Shown: positions 18,317-26,503 of the stretch, in pieces
Position numbering within the stretch: the first letter of the stretch is position 1
Layout: each line of letters starts with the position of its first letter
Assembly: GCA_045602925.1 (NCBI GenBank)
Contig: JAZSCN010000041.1
Coordinates: forward strand, 124,001 to 188,000
Direction: 5' to 3'
Length of the DNA: 64,000 nt
Origin: UBA7477 sp045602925
GTDB lineage: Bacteria; Bacillota; Clostridia; Oscillospirales; Ruminococcaceae
Program-made: the position numbers and the translations under genes
The notes under the pieces: generated by a model
Database searches by the model: none
What the model was told of the DNA's origin: nothing
Seen by the model: the letters and a program-made list of their open reading frames with translations, nothing else

Positions 18317-18944
18317 ATGCTGAAACGTTACTTTTCTTAGCTACCGGGAGCTTCTTATAAATCATAAGCACTACCGGCAATATCACAAACAGCAGAGGCA
18401 AATCGGCAAAAAGCTCGATTACGTTCTTCGAGGTTCTTGTGATGACAGCTTCTGTATAAGCCTGCTTTGGAATAAAGCCATAATGGAGATTAAGCTTTGT
18501 ATTAAGTAAGAGGTTAATTACGACTATATCTAAAAGTCTGGCAATAACTGCTCTTACATACAAGGTTATATCGGTAGTCTTATTCTTTACATTATTAACA
18601 AATGCTATGCTATGACCGTCGTTTTTATGGTACAGACAGATACCATAGATAAGGCCTTGGAGACCTGCTACCAGCACATACGCCGGTAAAAAGCCACCTG
18701 ATGGGTGCACCAAAAATCCGACTACGTCTGCTGCAAAGCCTGCAAACAGCGACACGGTTGGCCCGAAAAGCATACCGATTGAGGCTATTGCGAGGAATGC
18801 AAAGTTGATTTTAAAGAATTTAAAGTCGATGGAATACATTTCGATAAGCATTGAAATTGCGATGAGAATACCCGTGAGGGTGATACATCTTATTGACTTA
18901 AATTCTGCTGCTGATTTCTTGAACATATTAAAAAAGCTCTTCAT
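18315..18944 (-). CDS. folT: Folate ECF transporter substrate-binding subunit
   Basis: 209 residues with about six membrane segments. Features of the S component: IALTGILIAISM-like first helix, FLAIASIGMLFGP, the Gly/Pro-rich HPSGGFLPAYVLVAGLQGLIYG segment and a LLNTKLNLHYG region. FolT captures folates and works with the shared EcfA/A'/T energising module encoded elsewhere. Identification is strengthened by a tetrahydrofolate riboswitch 77 nt upstream. The start is the ATG after ACGGAGG; a longer frame begins in the riboswitch leader and is not real. Confidence 0.92.
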   Translation of the reverse strand: MKSFFNMFKKSAAEFKSIRCITLTGILIAISMLIEMYSIDFKFFKINFAFLAIASIGMLFGPTVSLFAGFAADVVGFLVHPSGGFLPAYVLVAGLQGLIYGICLYHKNDGHSIAFVNNVKNKTTDITLYVRAVIARLLDIVVINLLLNTKLNLHYGFIPKQAYTEAVITRTSKNVIELFADLPLLFVILPVVLMIYKKLPVAKKSNVSA

Positions 18945-18952
18945 TTTTCTAC

Positions 18953-18995
18953 CTCCGTTATGCGAGCAATTTGTTGCCTCTATGCATAATCGGAG
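18953..18995 (-). promoter_or_regulatory. Ribosome-site-sequestering hairpin of folT
   Basis: In the folT leader, CTCCGATTATGC (18984-18995) can pair with GCATAACGGAG (18953-18963): 11 pairs with one bulged A. The second arm contains the ACGGAGG ribosome site, so the stem would block translation. This is the likely expression platform of the riboswitch. Confidence 0.6.
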
Positions 18996-19020
18996 CAGTG
19001 AAGAGCCTCGGTTACACATT

Positions 19021-19119
19021 CAGCGGGATGCGGAAATCAAACCGCAAGGCTTTAACCTTTTCGTTTCGGCAACAACTCCCCGTCTGCCGAACACTTTACG
19101 CTTGACTTCCTACTCTGTG
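19021..19119 (-). ncRNA. THF (tetrahydrofolate) riboswitch, class I
   Basis: Read on the minus strand, the conserved blocks appear in order: AGAGTAG, GCGTAAAGTG, a hairpin arm, ACGGGGAGTTG, the matching arm TTGCCGAA, ACGAA, a loop hairpin AAGG...CCTT, GCGGT and finally CGCATCC-CGCTG. These match the folT/folE THF riboswitch block by block, including both ligand-binding junctions and the closing pairs GGAAGTCAA/TTGATTTCC. It precedes a folate transporter gene, the most common target of this riboswitch in Firmicutes. Confidence 0.93.
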
Positions 19120-19143
19120 TGATTATATATTCAGTTTTTACTT

Positions 19144-20106
19144 TTAGAATGCGATATCGTGAACGATTGAATAACGTTTATGTGGGAATTCCTTTGTCAT
19201 TGTGAGGGCTTCCTGAACGTCAACGTCATAAATCTTTCCATCCTTCATACCTACAACTCTATTTGAGATATCCTGGAGGAGAAGCTCTACTGCATGATAG
19301 CCCATTTCTGTAGCGATTACTCTATCACGGAGAGTTGGTGTACCACCTCTCTGAACGTGGCCAAGAATTGAAGCTCTTGTTTCAATCTGAGTCTTTTCCT
19401 GGAGCTCTCTTGCGATGTTTTCTGCGCTACCTACGCCTTCGGCAACAACGATAATAAAGTGGTTCTTACCATTCTTGATTCCATTTATCATAGACTTTGC
19501 AATACCATCGAGGTCATACTTTTCTTCAAGAGTGAGTACTGCTTCTGCGCCGACTGCGAGACCTACGTTAAGTGCGATATAGCCTGCACGTCTACCCATT
19601 ACCTCAACAACTGTACATCTGTTATGTGACTGTGTTGTATCACGGAGCTTATCAATCATTTCCATAGCTGTATTCATAGCTGTATCGTAACCAACTGTAT
19701 ATTCTGTGCAGGAAATGTCGTTATCGATTGTGCCTGGAATTCCGATACACATAATGCCGTGTCTGGAAAGGTCAGCAGCACCTCTGAAGGTTCCGTCGCC
19801 ACCGATTACAACGATGCCGTCTACGCCGAGCTTCTTGCAGGTTTCTGCAGCCTTAGCGATACCTTCTTCAGTTCTGAATTCTGTACTTCTTGCGGTATAG
19901 AGAATTGTACCGCCTCTCTGGATAATACCGGAAACGTCTCTTGCACCAAGCTCGATGACGTCGCCATTGATAAGGCCGTTATAGCCTCTTCTAATGCCGT
20001 AAACCTTGATTCCCTTTGAAAGAGCAGCTCTTGTTACAGCTCTAACTGCTGCGTTCATTCCCGGTGCGTCGCCGCCACTTGTTAAAACACCTATTGCCTT
20101 TACCAT
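19144..20106 (-). CDS. pfkA: ATP-dependent 6-phosphofructokinase
   Basis: 320 residues, the standard bacterial length. Catalyses fructose-6-phosphate to fructose-1,6-bisphosphate. Visible: GVLTSGGDAPGMNAAVRAV (ATP loop), GGDGTFRGA, the catalytic GTIDNDI with Asp, MGRRAGYIAL, and LGHVQRGGTP (allosteric/substrate region). GGDGT shows ATP rather than pyrophosphate use. Start chosen at the family-typical MVKAIGVLTSGG; an ATG eight codons earlier is possible. The only strong SD, GGAGGTGG, is about 19 nt ahead of that earlier ATG, so the exact start is not settled. Confidence 0.96.
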   Translation of the reverse strand: MVKAIGVLTSGGDAPGMNAAVRAVTRAALSKGIKVYGIRRGYNGLINGDVIELGARDVSGIIQRGGTILYTARSTEFRTEEGIAKAAETCKKLGVDGIVVIGGDGTFRGAADLSRHGIMCIGIPGTIDNDISCTEYTVGYDTAMNTAMEMIDKLRDTTQSHNRCTVVEVMGRRAGYIALNVGLAVGAEAVLTLEEKYDLDGIAKSMINGIKNGKNHFIIVVAEGVGSAENIARELQEKTQIETRASILGHVQRGGTPTLRDRVIATEMGYHAVELLLQDISNRVVGMKDGKIYDVDVQEALTMTKEFPHKRYSIVHDIAF

Positions 20107-20252
20107 AGTTAATCCATTGTCTGCTAGCATTTTATGCTTCAGACAATGCCACCTCCCTGATACTTTTACTATATTTTCCGTATTATCACATACGGTTAAA
20201 GCCTATCTTGATATTGTGTAAAATCACCTGAAATCACACTCTGACAAGTTAC

Positions 20253-20282
20253 ATCATACCATAATTTAGAGCAAAATGTCAA
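20253..20282 (-). promoter_or_regulatory. Promoter of pfkA
   Basis: On the minus strand TTGACA (20277-20282), 18-nt spacer, TATGAT (20253-20258). The stretch from 20131 to 20413 otherwise holds a 120-nt pfkA leader and the terminator of the pseudokinase gene. Confidence 0.7.
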
Positions 20283-20361
20283 GGAATATCAAGCAGTTTC
20301 GCTGTTTTGACAGCATTACCATTTTTATAATGCGTTATATTATGCGTATTTCATAAAAGAA

Positions 20362-20392
20362 ACGGCTTGCAGACTTTATATCTACAAGCCGT
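20362..20392 (-). terminator. Terminator after the pseudokinase gene
   Basis: Stem ACGGCTTGTAGAT/..TCTGCAAGCCGT followed on the minus strand by TTTCTTTT. Confidence 0.75.
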
Positions 20393-20413
20393 ATTTTTCA
20401 TTTTTCTGAGCGT

Positions 20414-22246
20414 TTATTCTGCAGGCTGTTCGCTTTGTGGCTGAGTAGCTTCAGGCTCTGATGATGTATCGCCTTGCGGCTGGTCATCAGTTACTGCTTC
20501 TGTAGTGGTTGCTGTTGTAGTAGTTGTTGTTGCAGGGTCAACGCCGTTTGAAACGTACACTATGAGTATTTCGTTCTTTGTTATATCGACTGATTTTCCT
20601 GGGGCAACGCTTGTCTTACAGATATAGCCCTTTTCGACTACAGAAGAATACATTAGCTTTGTTTCGCAAGTAATTCCCTCATCCTTCAGAATTTCAAGGT
20701 ATATATCCTGCTTTAATGAATTATATGAAGGGACAACGAGCTTAGATGGACCGGCTGAAACCACGAGCTTAAGCTCAGGTCTGTTATCCGGGTCATACTC
20801 GATTCCTGGGTCTATGCTCTGGCTGATGATAAAGCCCTTAGCAAATTCAGGATTATCGTACTGTTCTGTTACCACGATAGTAAATGAAGATGAGATAGAA
20901 TCCTTAACTGCGTTATAGTACTGACCTACGAGCTTAGGGACTATTGAGCCTTCACCCAGACCACTTGTTGTAACAGAGGTTGTAGTGGATTCATCAGGGT
21001 CGACCGACTGTGCAGGTGTTGTAGTTGTAGTCGTTGTTGTATGAGAATAGGTTCTTGAAGGGGTGCCTGAAGAACTTTGTCCACCGTCTCCGCCGCTGAA
21101 CACGACAATAATCAGGATAATTGCCAAAAGCACAAAGCAGACAGCCAATGCTACAATAACGATTGACTTGACTTTTTCTTCCTTATCCTCTTCTTCGGTT
21201 GACCTAGACTTAGCCATTGGTGCAGTATCCGGCTTCTGGACAGGAATAGTTTGTGTAGCGCCTTTTTCGTGCTCGACGTAGGCAGTTTGCTGTTCGAAGA
21301 GTCTAGTAACGAGCTCTGTGATAGTTTGGATTCTATCTTCGCTCTTTACTGACATACCCTTCATAATAATTCTTGAGATGCTAGCTGGTATATCCGGGTT
21401 AACCTTGATAGGCTCGATAAGGTCGTCGTTGCCTATTCTTCTATAGGCCTCGGTTGGAACACAGCCTGTGAGCATACGATACAGTATTGCTGATATTGCA
21501 TATACGTCTGTCCAGCTACCCTGCCACTCGAGAGAGCTATACTGCTCGGGAGCTGCATAGCCTGAATAGAGCTCGGGGGTAAGTTCAGAGGTAGAGGTTC
21601 TTATTGCACTTATACAAAAGCCGATTACTTTAAGCTCGCCTTTTGTAGTAACGATAATATTCTCAGGTGAGAGACCTCTATGTATTATACCTGCGTTATG
21701 TGCTAGGCTCAAAGTTGTGAATATAGGCGGAAACAGTTTCTTTACCTGTTCCCAAGTAAGTCTACCTGAATTTGACTGGAGGAACTTCTTTAGTGAAACA
21801 CCTTCGACATATGGGTAGATTGTATAAGTTGTATTATTCTGCGAAAAAAGGTCCACAGCGGGAACTATATTCGGCAATGTTCTAAGTCTTGAGAGTGTTT
21901 TATTGACCTCAGCAAACTCAGACATATAGGTCTTATACTTAGCCAGGCAATCCGGGTTAACCTGCACACTGTCGTTACCTCTGCTTCTTGTAGAGAAGGT
22001 ATCGGGCAGGTATTCTCTTACTACGACCTTTTCGTGTGCTATCTTATCGTAGCCGATATAGGATGCACCTTCGCCGTTATAGGAAAGGACTCTTCCGACC
22101 AGATATCTGTCATCAAGGACCGTACCTGCTTCTAGGTAGGGCTGTATTCTTGGTATGTTACCGTTATGGCTACAATTAAGACAGCTTCCGTCAGGCTCGA
22201 GCTCGTTCATACAGCCAAGACACAGATTAAGTTCATTAACGTCCAA
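20414..22246 (-). CDS. Membrane PASTA pseudokinase with N-terminal zinc ribbon
   Basis: 610 residues. Order: zinc ribbon (Cys9, 12, 22, 25); protein-kinase-like domain (about 45-320); Lys/Glu-rich linker; one membrane segment (360-386); Thr linker; two PASTA domains (about 436-500 and 503-567); Thr/Ser/Gln-rich tail. Catalytic residues are missing: the VAIK Lys position reads VVVRE (Arg77), the HRD motif reads HRG (Gly191 for the catalytic Asp), and DFG reads GFC (209-211). Fold markers such as APE (AAPEQY, 231-236) and DVYAISAILYRMLTG remain. So it probably binds rather than phosphorylates. PASTA domains of the related PrkC/Stk kinases sense muropeptides or lipid II; a scaffold or receptor role is inference. 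Confidence 0.88.
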   Translation of the reverse strand: MDVNELNLCLGCMNELEPDGSCLNCSHNGNIPRIQPYLEAGTVLDDRYLVGRVLSYNGEGASYIGYDKIAHEKVVVREYLPDTFSTRSRGNDSVQVNPDCLAKYKTYMSEFAEVNKTLSRLRTLPNIVPAVDLFSQNNTTYTIYPYVEGVSLKKFLQSNSGRLTWEQVKKLFPPIFTTLSLAHNAGIIHRGLSPENIIVTTKGELKVIGFCISAIRTSTSELTPELYSGYAAPEQYSSLEWQGSWTDVYAISAILYRMLTGCVPTEAYRRIGNDDLIEPIKVNPDIPASISRIIMKGMSVKSEDRIQTITELVTRLFEQQTAYVEHEKGATQTIPVQKPDTAPMAKSRSTEEEDKEEKVKSIVIVALAVCFVLLAIILIIVVFSGGDGGQSSSGTPSRTYSHTTTTTTTTPAQSVDPDESTTTSVTTSGLGEGSIVPKLVGQYYNAVKDSISSSFTIVVTEQYDNPEFAKGFIISQSIDPGIEYDPDNRPELKLVVSAGPSKLVVPSYNSLKQDIYLEILKDEGITCETKLMYSSVVEKGYICKTSVAPGKSVDITKNEILIVYVSNGVDPATTTTTTATTTEAVTDDQPQGDTSSEPEATQPQSEQPAE

Positions 22247-22310
22247 AGCTTTTCCTCCTTATAAAATGGGGCACGCATGACAAAACTAGCATGCACGCAT
22301 ACTTTACCTT

Positions 22311-22339
22311 ATGATAACAGCTTGTGTAAGGCATGTCAA
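22311..22339 (-). promoter_or_regulatory. Promoter of the pseudokinase gene
   Basis: On the minus strand TTGACA (22334-22339), 17-nt spacer, TATCAT (22311-22316). Confidence 0.7.
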
Positions 22340-22409
22340 CTAAAATCGATGTTTTGTGAACTTTCCGCAACAATTTGTAGCCCTTTTGTAACTGTTACAT
22401 TACACAAAT

Positions 22410-22436
22410 AAGGCGATTTGTATAACAAATCGCCTT
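22410..22436 (-). terminator. Terminator after the zinc-ribbon membrane protein gene
   Basis: Stem AAGGCGATTTG/CAAATCGCCTT with a 5-nt loop, 7 nt past the stop codon; the T-run after the stem is weak. Confidence 0.65.
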
Positions 22437-22442
22437 AAAAAT

Positions 22443-23195
22443 TTAGATATCTGTTGGATATGTCGGTGTGGAGTTATAGTACTGATACTCCATATTTTTA
22501 TTAAATGTAACTGTAAGTCTTACTGCCTGCTCATTTTCGGCTTCGTCTTCGTAGTAGTACTTATATGTATATGTAACGAAGGCGTTTTCATAGGTTATGC
22601 TATAAGGGTCGAGGTCGATTTCATCGAGAACCTTCTTATACTTCTGGTTAGTCTTTACGTTATCTAAGTTAATTTCGCTATCGGCTTCTTCGCCCTTATG
22701 ATTCTTTTTGCACACGGTAAAATCGGTATGAGTAACTGTAACAATCTCGTTCTCCTCATTAAGGCAGATTGTAACAGCCCATTCGGGAAAGTTTATTCCG
22801 TCAACCTTGACAGAATCCTCAGATTCGACAATATAGTCAAACTTCATAGCGTTATTGACGGCAGTAAACCTAGACTCGTTAGCGACTTTAATATCTGTAT
22901 CATTAACTGCTTCGAGGATATTCTCACCAATATACTCTGAGAGCACCTCGGCGGTATCGGTTCCGTCATCGACAATGAGCTTAACAACGAGGAATATAAT
23001 AAACACGAGCACAACGACAAGTGCTGCTATTACTGCAAAAAACTTAATTCTCGAGATAATACCCGCCTTATCCATAGGAGTTTTTTCAGCCTTCTCCTTT
23101 GGCAGTTTTTCCTTCTTCTGTTTTATAGCTGTTCCGCAACAGGTACACACCTTTGCGTCATCAGGCAATACTTCTTTACACTTCTTACAGACCAT
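22443..23195 (-). CDS. Zinc-ribbon, single-pass membrane protein of unknown function
   Basis: 250 residues. An N-terminal zinc ribbon CKKCKEVLPDDAKVCTCC is followed by a Lys/Glu-rich stretch, a membrane segment (about 52-80) and an extracellular domain (about 95-250) with alternating beta-like segments. The general plan, ribbon plus helix plus outer domain, is common in Clostridia, but I cannot name the outer domain. Start placed at the ATG after AGGAGGT. It and the neighbouring pseudokinase have similar ribbon-membrane architecture but separate promoters. Confidence 0.6.
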   Translation of the reverse strand: MVCKKCKEVLPDDAKVCTCCGTAIKQKKEKLPKEKAEKTPMDKAGIISRIKFFAVIAALVVVLVFIIFLVVKLIVDDGTDTAEVLSEYIGENILEAVNDTDIKVANESRFTAVNNAMKFDYIVESEDSVKVDGINFPEWAVTICLNEENEIVTVTHTDFTVCKKNHKGEEADSEINLDNVKTNQKYKKVLDEIDLDPYSITYENAFVTYTYKYYYEDEAENEQAVRLTVTFNKNMEYQYYNSTPTYPTDI

Positions 23196-23224
23196 AAAAT
23201 ACCTCCTGTCAAGCATACAAATTT

Positions 23225-23253
23225 ATTTTATCACACATAGCTTACATTGTCAA
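23225..23253 (-). promoter_or_regulatory. Promoter of the zinc-ribbon protein gene
   Basis: On the minus strand TTGACA (23248-23253), 17-nt spacer, TAAAAT (23225-23230), 30 nt before the start. Confidence 0.7.
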
Positions 23254-23459
23254 ATAAGCGCACAGAATTTTGTTGAAAAAGCTCTAATAATGTAGCTCTT
23301 TTACAGCAAATTATACAAACCTCGAGCTGTTTTGACGCTACACAAAAGCTACGCATAATATATATCGGGTTATCAAACTATTAAAGACACCTACATGATT
23401 AACCATAAAAAATATGGCAATAATAAGCTCAAGGCAACTAAGTTTTAGGAGGAAACGAG

Positions 23460-23813
23460 ATGTCCATACACAGAGGAGAGATATACTACGCAGATTTAAG
23501 TCCTGTTGTTGGCTCTGAGCAGGGTGGCATTAGGCCTGTACTTATTGTTCAAAATGATGTTGGAAACAGGCATAGTCCGACTGTCATTGCGGCGGCTATT
23601 ACCAGTCAGCGTGACAAGTCGAGGTTACCGACTCACATTGAGGTTAACTCCGGTAGCTGTGGCTTACAGAAGGATTCGGTAGTACTATTAGAACAGATTC
23701 GCACGATTGACAAGCGTCGTTTAAAGGAGAGGATGGGGGCACTGGATTCTGCTTCGATGACGAAAATAGATAATGCTTTAGAGATTAGCTTCGGACTTCA
23801 CGGTGACAGATAG
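23460..23813 (+). CDS. mazF: MazF/EndoA-type mRNA interferase toxin
   Basis: 117 residues. RGEIYYADLSPVVGSEQGGIRPVLIVQND is the classic PemK/MazF opening with the catalytic Arg, and the TSQ(R)DKSRLPTHIEV and VVLLEQIRTIDK segments match the B. subtilis EndoA branch, which cuts single-stranded RNA at short motifs. Strong ribosome site AGGAGG. No antitoxin frame was found in the preceding 260 nt, and the gene ends in its own terminator, so the antitoxin must be elsewhere or of another kind. Confidence 0.93.
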   Translation: MSIHRGEIYYADLSPVVGSEQGGIRPVLIVQNDVGNRHSPTVIAAAITSQRDKSRLPTHIEVNSGSCGLQKDSVVLLEQIRTIDKRRLKERMGALDSASMTKIDNALEISFGLHGDR

Positions 23814-23814
23814 A

Positions 23815-23862
23815 GGGGGCGTCTTCCACGCGGTATAGTGTGGGAGGTGCCCCCGATTTTTT
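23815..23862 (+). terminator. Terminator after mazF
   Basis: Strong stem GGGGGCGTCTTCCAC/GTGGGAGGTGCCCCC-like arms followed by GATTTTTT. Confidence 0.88.
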
Positions 23863-23864
23863 CA

Positions 23865-23893
23865 TTGACTTATTGTGCTGAATGTGATATTAT
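23865..23893 (+). promoter_or_regulatory. Promoter of the glycosyltransferase gene
   Basis: TTGACT (23865-23870), 17-nt spacer, TATTAT (23888-23893). Transcription would begin near 23900, which excludes the longest open frame start at 23838. Confidence 0.65.
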
Positions 23894-23939
23894 AAGGATA
23901 TTATCAGGAACATCAGAAATGGAAAGGATGTGTAATGAC

Positions 23940-24890
23940 TTGACAAAGCTTTATCTTGCTATTCCCTGCTACAATGAGGAGGAGGTTCTTCCTGACTCGG
24001 CGCAAAAGCTTTTAAAGAAGTATGATGAGCTCGCTTTGGCAGGCAAAATCACCCCTGACAGCAGAATTATTTTTATAGATGACGGCTCTAAGGACAAGAC
24101 CTGGGAGCTTATAGAAAAGCTTCACGAGAGTGACAATCGCTTTGGTGGAATTAAGATGAGCAGAAACCGTGGCCATCAGAACGCACTACTCGGTGGGCTT
24201 ATGACTTTAAGGGACAAGGCTGATGCTGTTATATCCCTTGATGCTGACCTACAAGACGACATTGACGCTATTGATGGAATGCTCGAAAAGTACGAAGAGG
24301 GCTACGACGTTGTATACGGTGTTCGTTCCTCGAGAGAAAAGGACAGCTTCTTCAAGCGCTTTACTGCAGAGGGCTACTACAAGGTGCTTAACAAGATGGG
24401 TGCAAAAATCGTATTCAATCATGCTGACTTCAGACTTATGAGCAAGAGGGCGCTTGAGTCATTCTCAGAATTCCACGAGGTAAACATATTCCTGCGTGGA
24501 CTTGTTCCTATGGTTGGCTACAAGAGCACTATTGTTGAATACGAACGCAAGGAAAGACTTGCTGGAGAATCTAAGTATCCTCTCAAAAAGATGCTTGCGC
24601 TGGCACTTGAGGGTATCACCTCGCTATCGGTTAAGCCTCTTAGATTCATAACCGGCTTAGGCGTTATGGCGTTTATGGTGAGTGTTATTATGCTCATTTA
24701 CTTCCTTGTAAGATACTTTACCGGTCACACTATTGTTGGCTGGGCCAGTCTGGCTGTTTCCATCTGGGCACTCGGTGGTCTTCAGCTTTTATCTATGGGT
24801 ATTCTCGGCGAATATCTTGGAAAGATTTATCTTGAGACTAAGGGACGTCCACGATTTATTGTTGAGACTTACCTTAATGATGAAGAATAG
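23940..24890 (+). CDS. GtrB-like family 2 glycosyltransferase
   Basis: 316 residues. The GT-A domain shows LAIPCYNEEEVLP, DDGSKDKTW and LDADLQDD (the DXD metal site); two membrane helices follow near the C-terminus (about 230-290). Such polyisoprenyl-phosphate hexose synthases (DPM1/GtrB/YkoT) load a sugar on undecaprenyl phosphate for cell-surface glycosylation. The start is placed at TTG, 12 nt after GGAAAGGA, because this gives the family-typical M-KLYLAIPCYNEE; in-frame ATGs at 23919 and 23928 lie at or within the ribosome site. Confidence 0.87.
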   Translation: MTKLYLAIPCYNEEEVLPDSAQKLLKKYDELALAGKITPDSRIIFIDDGSKDKTWELIEKLHESDNRFGGIKMSRNRGHQNALLGGLMTLRDKADAVISLDADLQDDIDAIDGMLEKYEEGYDVVYGVRSSREKDSFFKRFTAEGYYKVLNKMGAKIVFNHADFRLMSKRALESFSEFHEVNIFLRGLVPMVGYKSTIVEYERKERLAGESKYPLKKMLALALEGITSLSVKPLRFITGLGVMAFMVSVIMLIYFLVRYFTGHTIVGWASLAVSIWALGGLQLLSMGILGEYLGKIYLETKGRPRFIVETYLNDEE

Positions 24891-24898
24891 ACACTCTT

Positions 24899-24927
24899 AC
24901 GCTACTCCAAATGGGGTAGCGTTTTTG
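24899..24927 (+). terminator. Terminator after the glycosyltransferase gene
   Basis: Stem ACGCTACTCC/GGGGTAGCGT with AAAT loop and GTTTTT. Confidence 0.85.
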
Positions 24928-24931
24928 GTAC

Positions 24932-24960
24932 TTGAAAGAAAACAAAAAATGATATATAAT
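24932..24960 (+). promoter_or_regulatory. Promoter of the TtcA-like gene
   Basis: TTGAAA (24932-24937), 17-nt spacer, TATAAT (24955-24960), 32 nt before the start. Confidence 0.7.
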
Positions 24961-24992
24961 AGATATGTATTTTATTATCTGGAGAAATTATA

Positions 24993-25742
24993 ATGCAAAA
25001 GACACTTGGATATATGAGAAAGGCTATAACCGAATTCGACCTTATACAAGATGGCGACAGAATTGCTGTTGGTGTTTCGGGTGGAAAGGACAGTCTTGTT
25101 CTGCTCAAGGGGTTATGCCTTCTAAGGAGATTTATCGGGATAGATTATGAGCTTGTTGCAGTAACGCTCGACCCTTGCTTTGGTGGAATTGAGGGCGATT
25201 ATTCTGCGGTTTCTGAGCTTTGTGAAGAAATGTGTATTCCTTATGTTTTAAAAAGGACTCAGATAGGACAGATTGTTTTTGATGTACGCAAGGAGGAACA
25301 CCCTTGCTCGCTATGTGCGAGGATGCGTCGAGGCGCACTTCACGATGCTGCAAAGGAACTGGGCTGCAACAAGGTTGCACTTGGACATCATTACAATGAT
25401 GCTGTTGAGACCTTTATGATGAACCTATTTATTGAGGGCAGGATTGGTTGCTTTGCGCCAAAGAGCTATCTTTCAAGAAAAGACCTTACGCTCATAAGGC
25501 CTATGGTGCTCGCACCTGAAAATGAAATTCGCAAGGCTTCAAACAGAAATGGACTTTGTATTGTAAAATCAAAATGCCCTGTTGACGGTCACACAAAGCG
25601 TGAGGATATGAAGGATTACCTAGCTTCTATGGAGAAAAACGATAAGGGCTTCACAGACAGAATTTTCGGCGCACTGAGGCGAAGCGGAATTGACGGCTGG
25701 GGTTACAAGGATTCTAAGATGGGAGAAATGACTGATGAGTGA
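24993..25742 (+). CDS. TtcA-like tRNA thiolation ATP pyrophosphatase
   Basis: 249 residues. The PP-loop SGGKDSLVLL (about 29-38) activates the tRNA base with ATP, and CSLCARMRRGAL (about 104-115) plus a later Cys (KSKCPVDG) supply the iron-sulfur cluster ligands typical of TtcA/TuaA-type enzymes. GHHYNDAVETF is the second conserved block. Likely reaction: 2-thiolation of a tRNA cytidine or uridine; the modified base cannot be assigned. It overlaps the next gene by 8 nt. Confidence 0.85.
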   Translation: MQKTLGYMRKAITEFDLIQDGDRIAVGVSGGKDSLVLLKGLCLLRRFIGIDYELVAVTLDPCFGGIEGDYSAVSELCEEMCIPYVLKRTQIGQIVFDVRKEEHPCSLCARMRRGALHDAAKELGCNKVALGHHYNDAVETFMMNLFIEGRIGCFAPKSYLSRKDLTLIRPMVLAPENEIRKASNRNGLCIVKSKCPVDGHTKREDMKDYLASMEKNDKGFTDRIFGALRRSGIDGWGYKDSKMGEMTDE

Positions 25743-26502
25743 ACTTAAAGAAGCTCAAGAAGGCTACATTGACTTAAAAAAGCTACCGACTGCTGACAAT
25801 GCACTTATATGGTATGCTGCAGTTCTCCCCTTTTTATCGCTGTTCTTTCACTACTACTGCACTAACAAGTATCACGGGATGCTTCTTTGGGGGCTAACGA
25901 TACTACTCAGAATATTCGCATGCTACTGGGATAACAGGAGGCTTATAAAGCTTGGCATGTGGAAGGATGAAAAGGTCGCTGTTGAGGTATTCTTCCCTAT
26001 TATGTATATGGTCAAGCGCAACACATGGCTCAAGCGTTCTGCGACGGTTGTAGTTGTTGCGGCGGCTTGCTTTGTGTATGCATTTATTTCAAACGGATTT
26101 GTTCAAAATCTTATTGCGACAGACGAAAAATACTGCTCATACGTTAGTCAATACTATTCGAGCTATATAACAAATCTGCCTGCTGACGACAATCTTATAT
26201 ACAATGATGATGAAACGCTTGACACACTTATAAAAAAGCATTGCTACGGAAAGAGCTACACCGGTACAATTGACAAGGAAGTCAACTACACTCACGCAAA
26301 GCAGGATAAAGTACATTATGTTATTGCTACTGCGAAGCTTGCCGGTGAGGAATTAAAGCTCACCTTTAAGCTGGACTATGACGGATACGTTTTTCTCGGC
26401 ATGGAGATAGAATCGGTAGAGCTTGGTGGCAAGACTCTTGAGGGCGAAGAAAGAGATACACTTTTAAAAGAAATGTTCATGTATGAAACAAGTGAGGAGT
26501 AG
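25735..26502 (+). CDS. Multi-pass membrane protein of unknown function
   Basis: 255 residues. Two hydrophobic segments near the N-terminus (about 22-65), one at about 101-125, then a soluble region (about 130-255) that may be outside the cell. No family recognised. It is translationally coupled to the TtcA-like gene (8-nt overlap), and its stop lies one base before the start of the kinase-like gene, so the three form one operon. Confidence 0.6.
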   Translation: MSELKEAQEGYIDLKKLPTADNALIWYAAVLPFLSLFFHYYCTNKYHGMLLWGLTILLRIFACYWDNRRLIKLGMWKDEKVAVEVFFPIMYMVKRNTWLKRSATVVVVAAACFVYAFISNGFVQNLIATDEKYCSYVSQYYSSYITNLPADDNLIYNDDETLDTLIKKHCYGKSYTGTIDKEVNYTHAKQDKVHYVIATAKLAGEELKLTFKLDYDGYVFLGMEIESVELGGKTLEGEERDTLLKEMFMYETSEE

Positions 26503-26503
26503 T

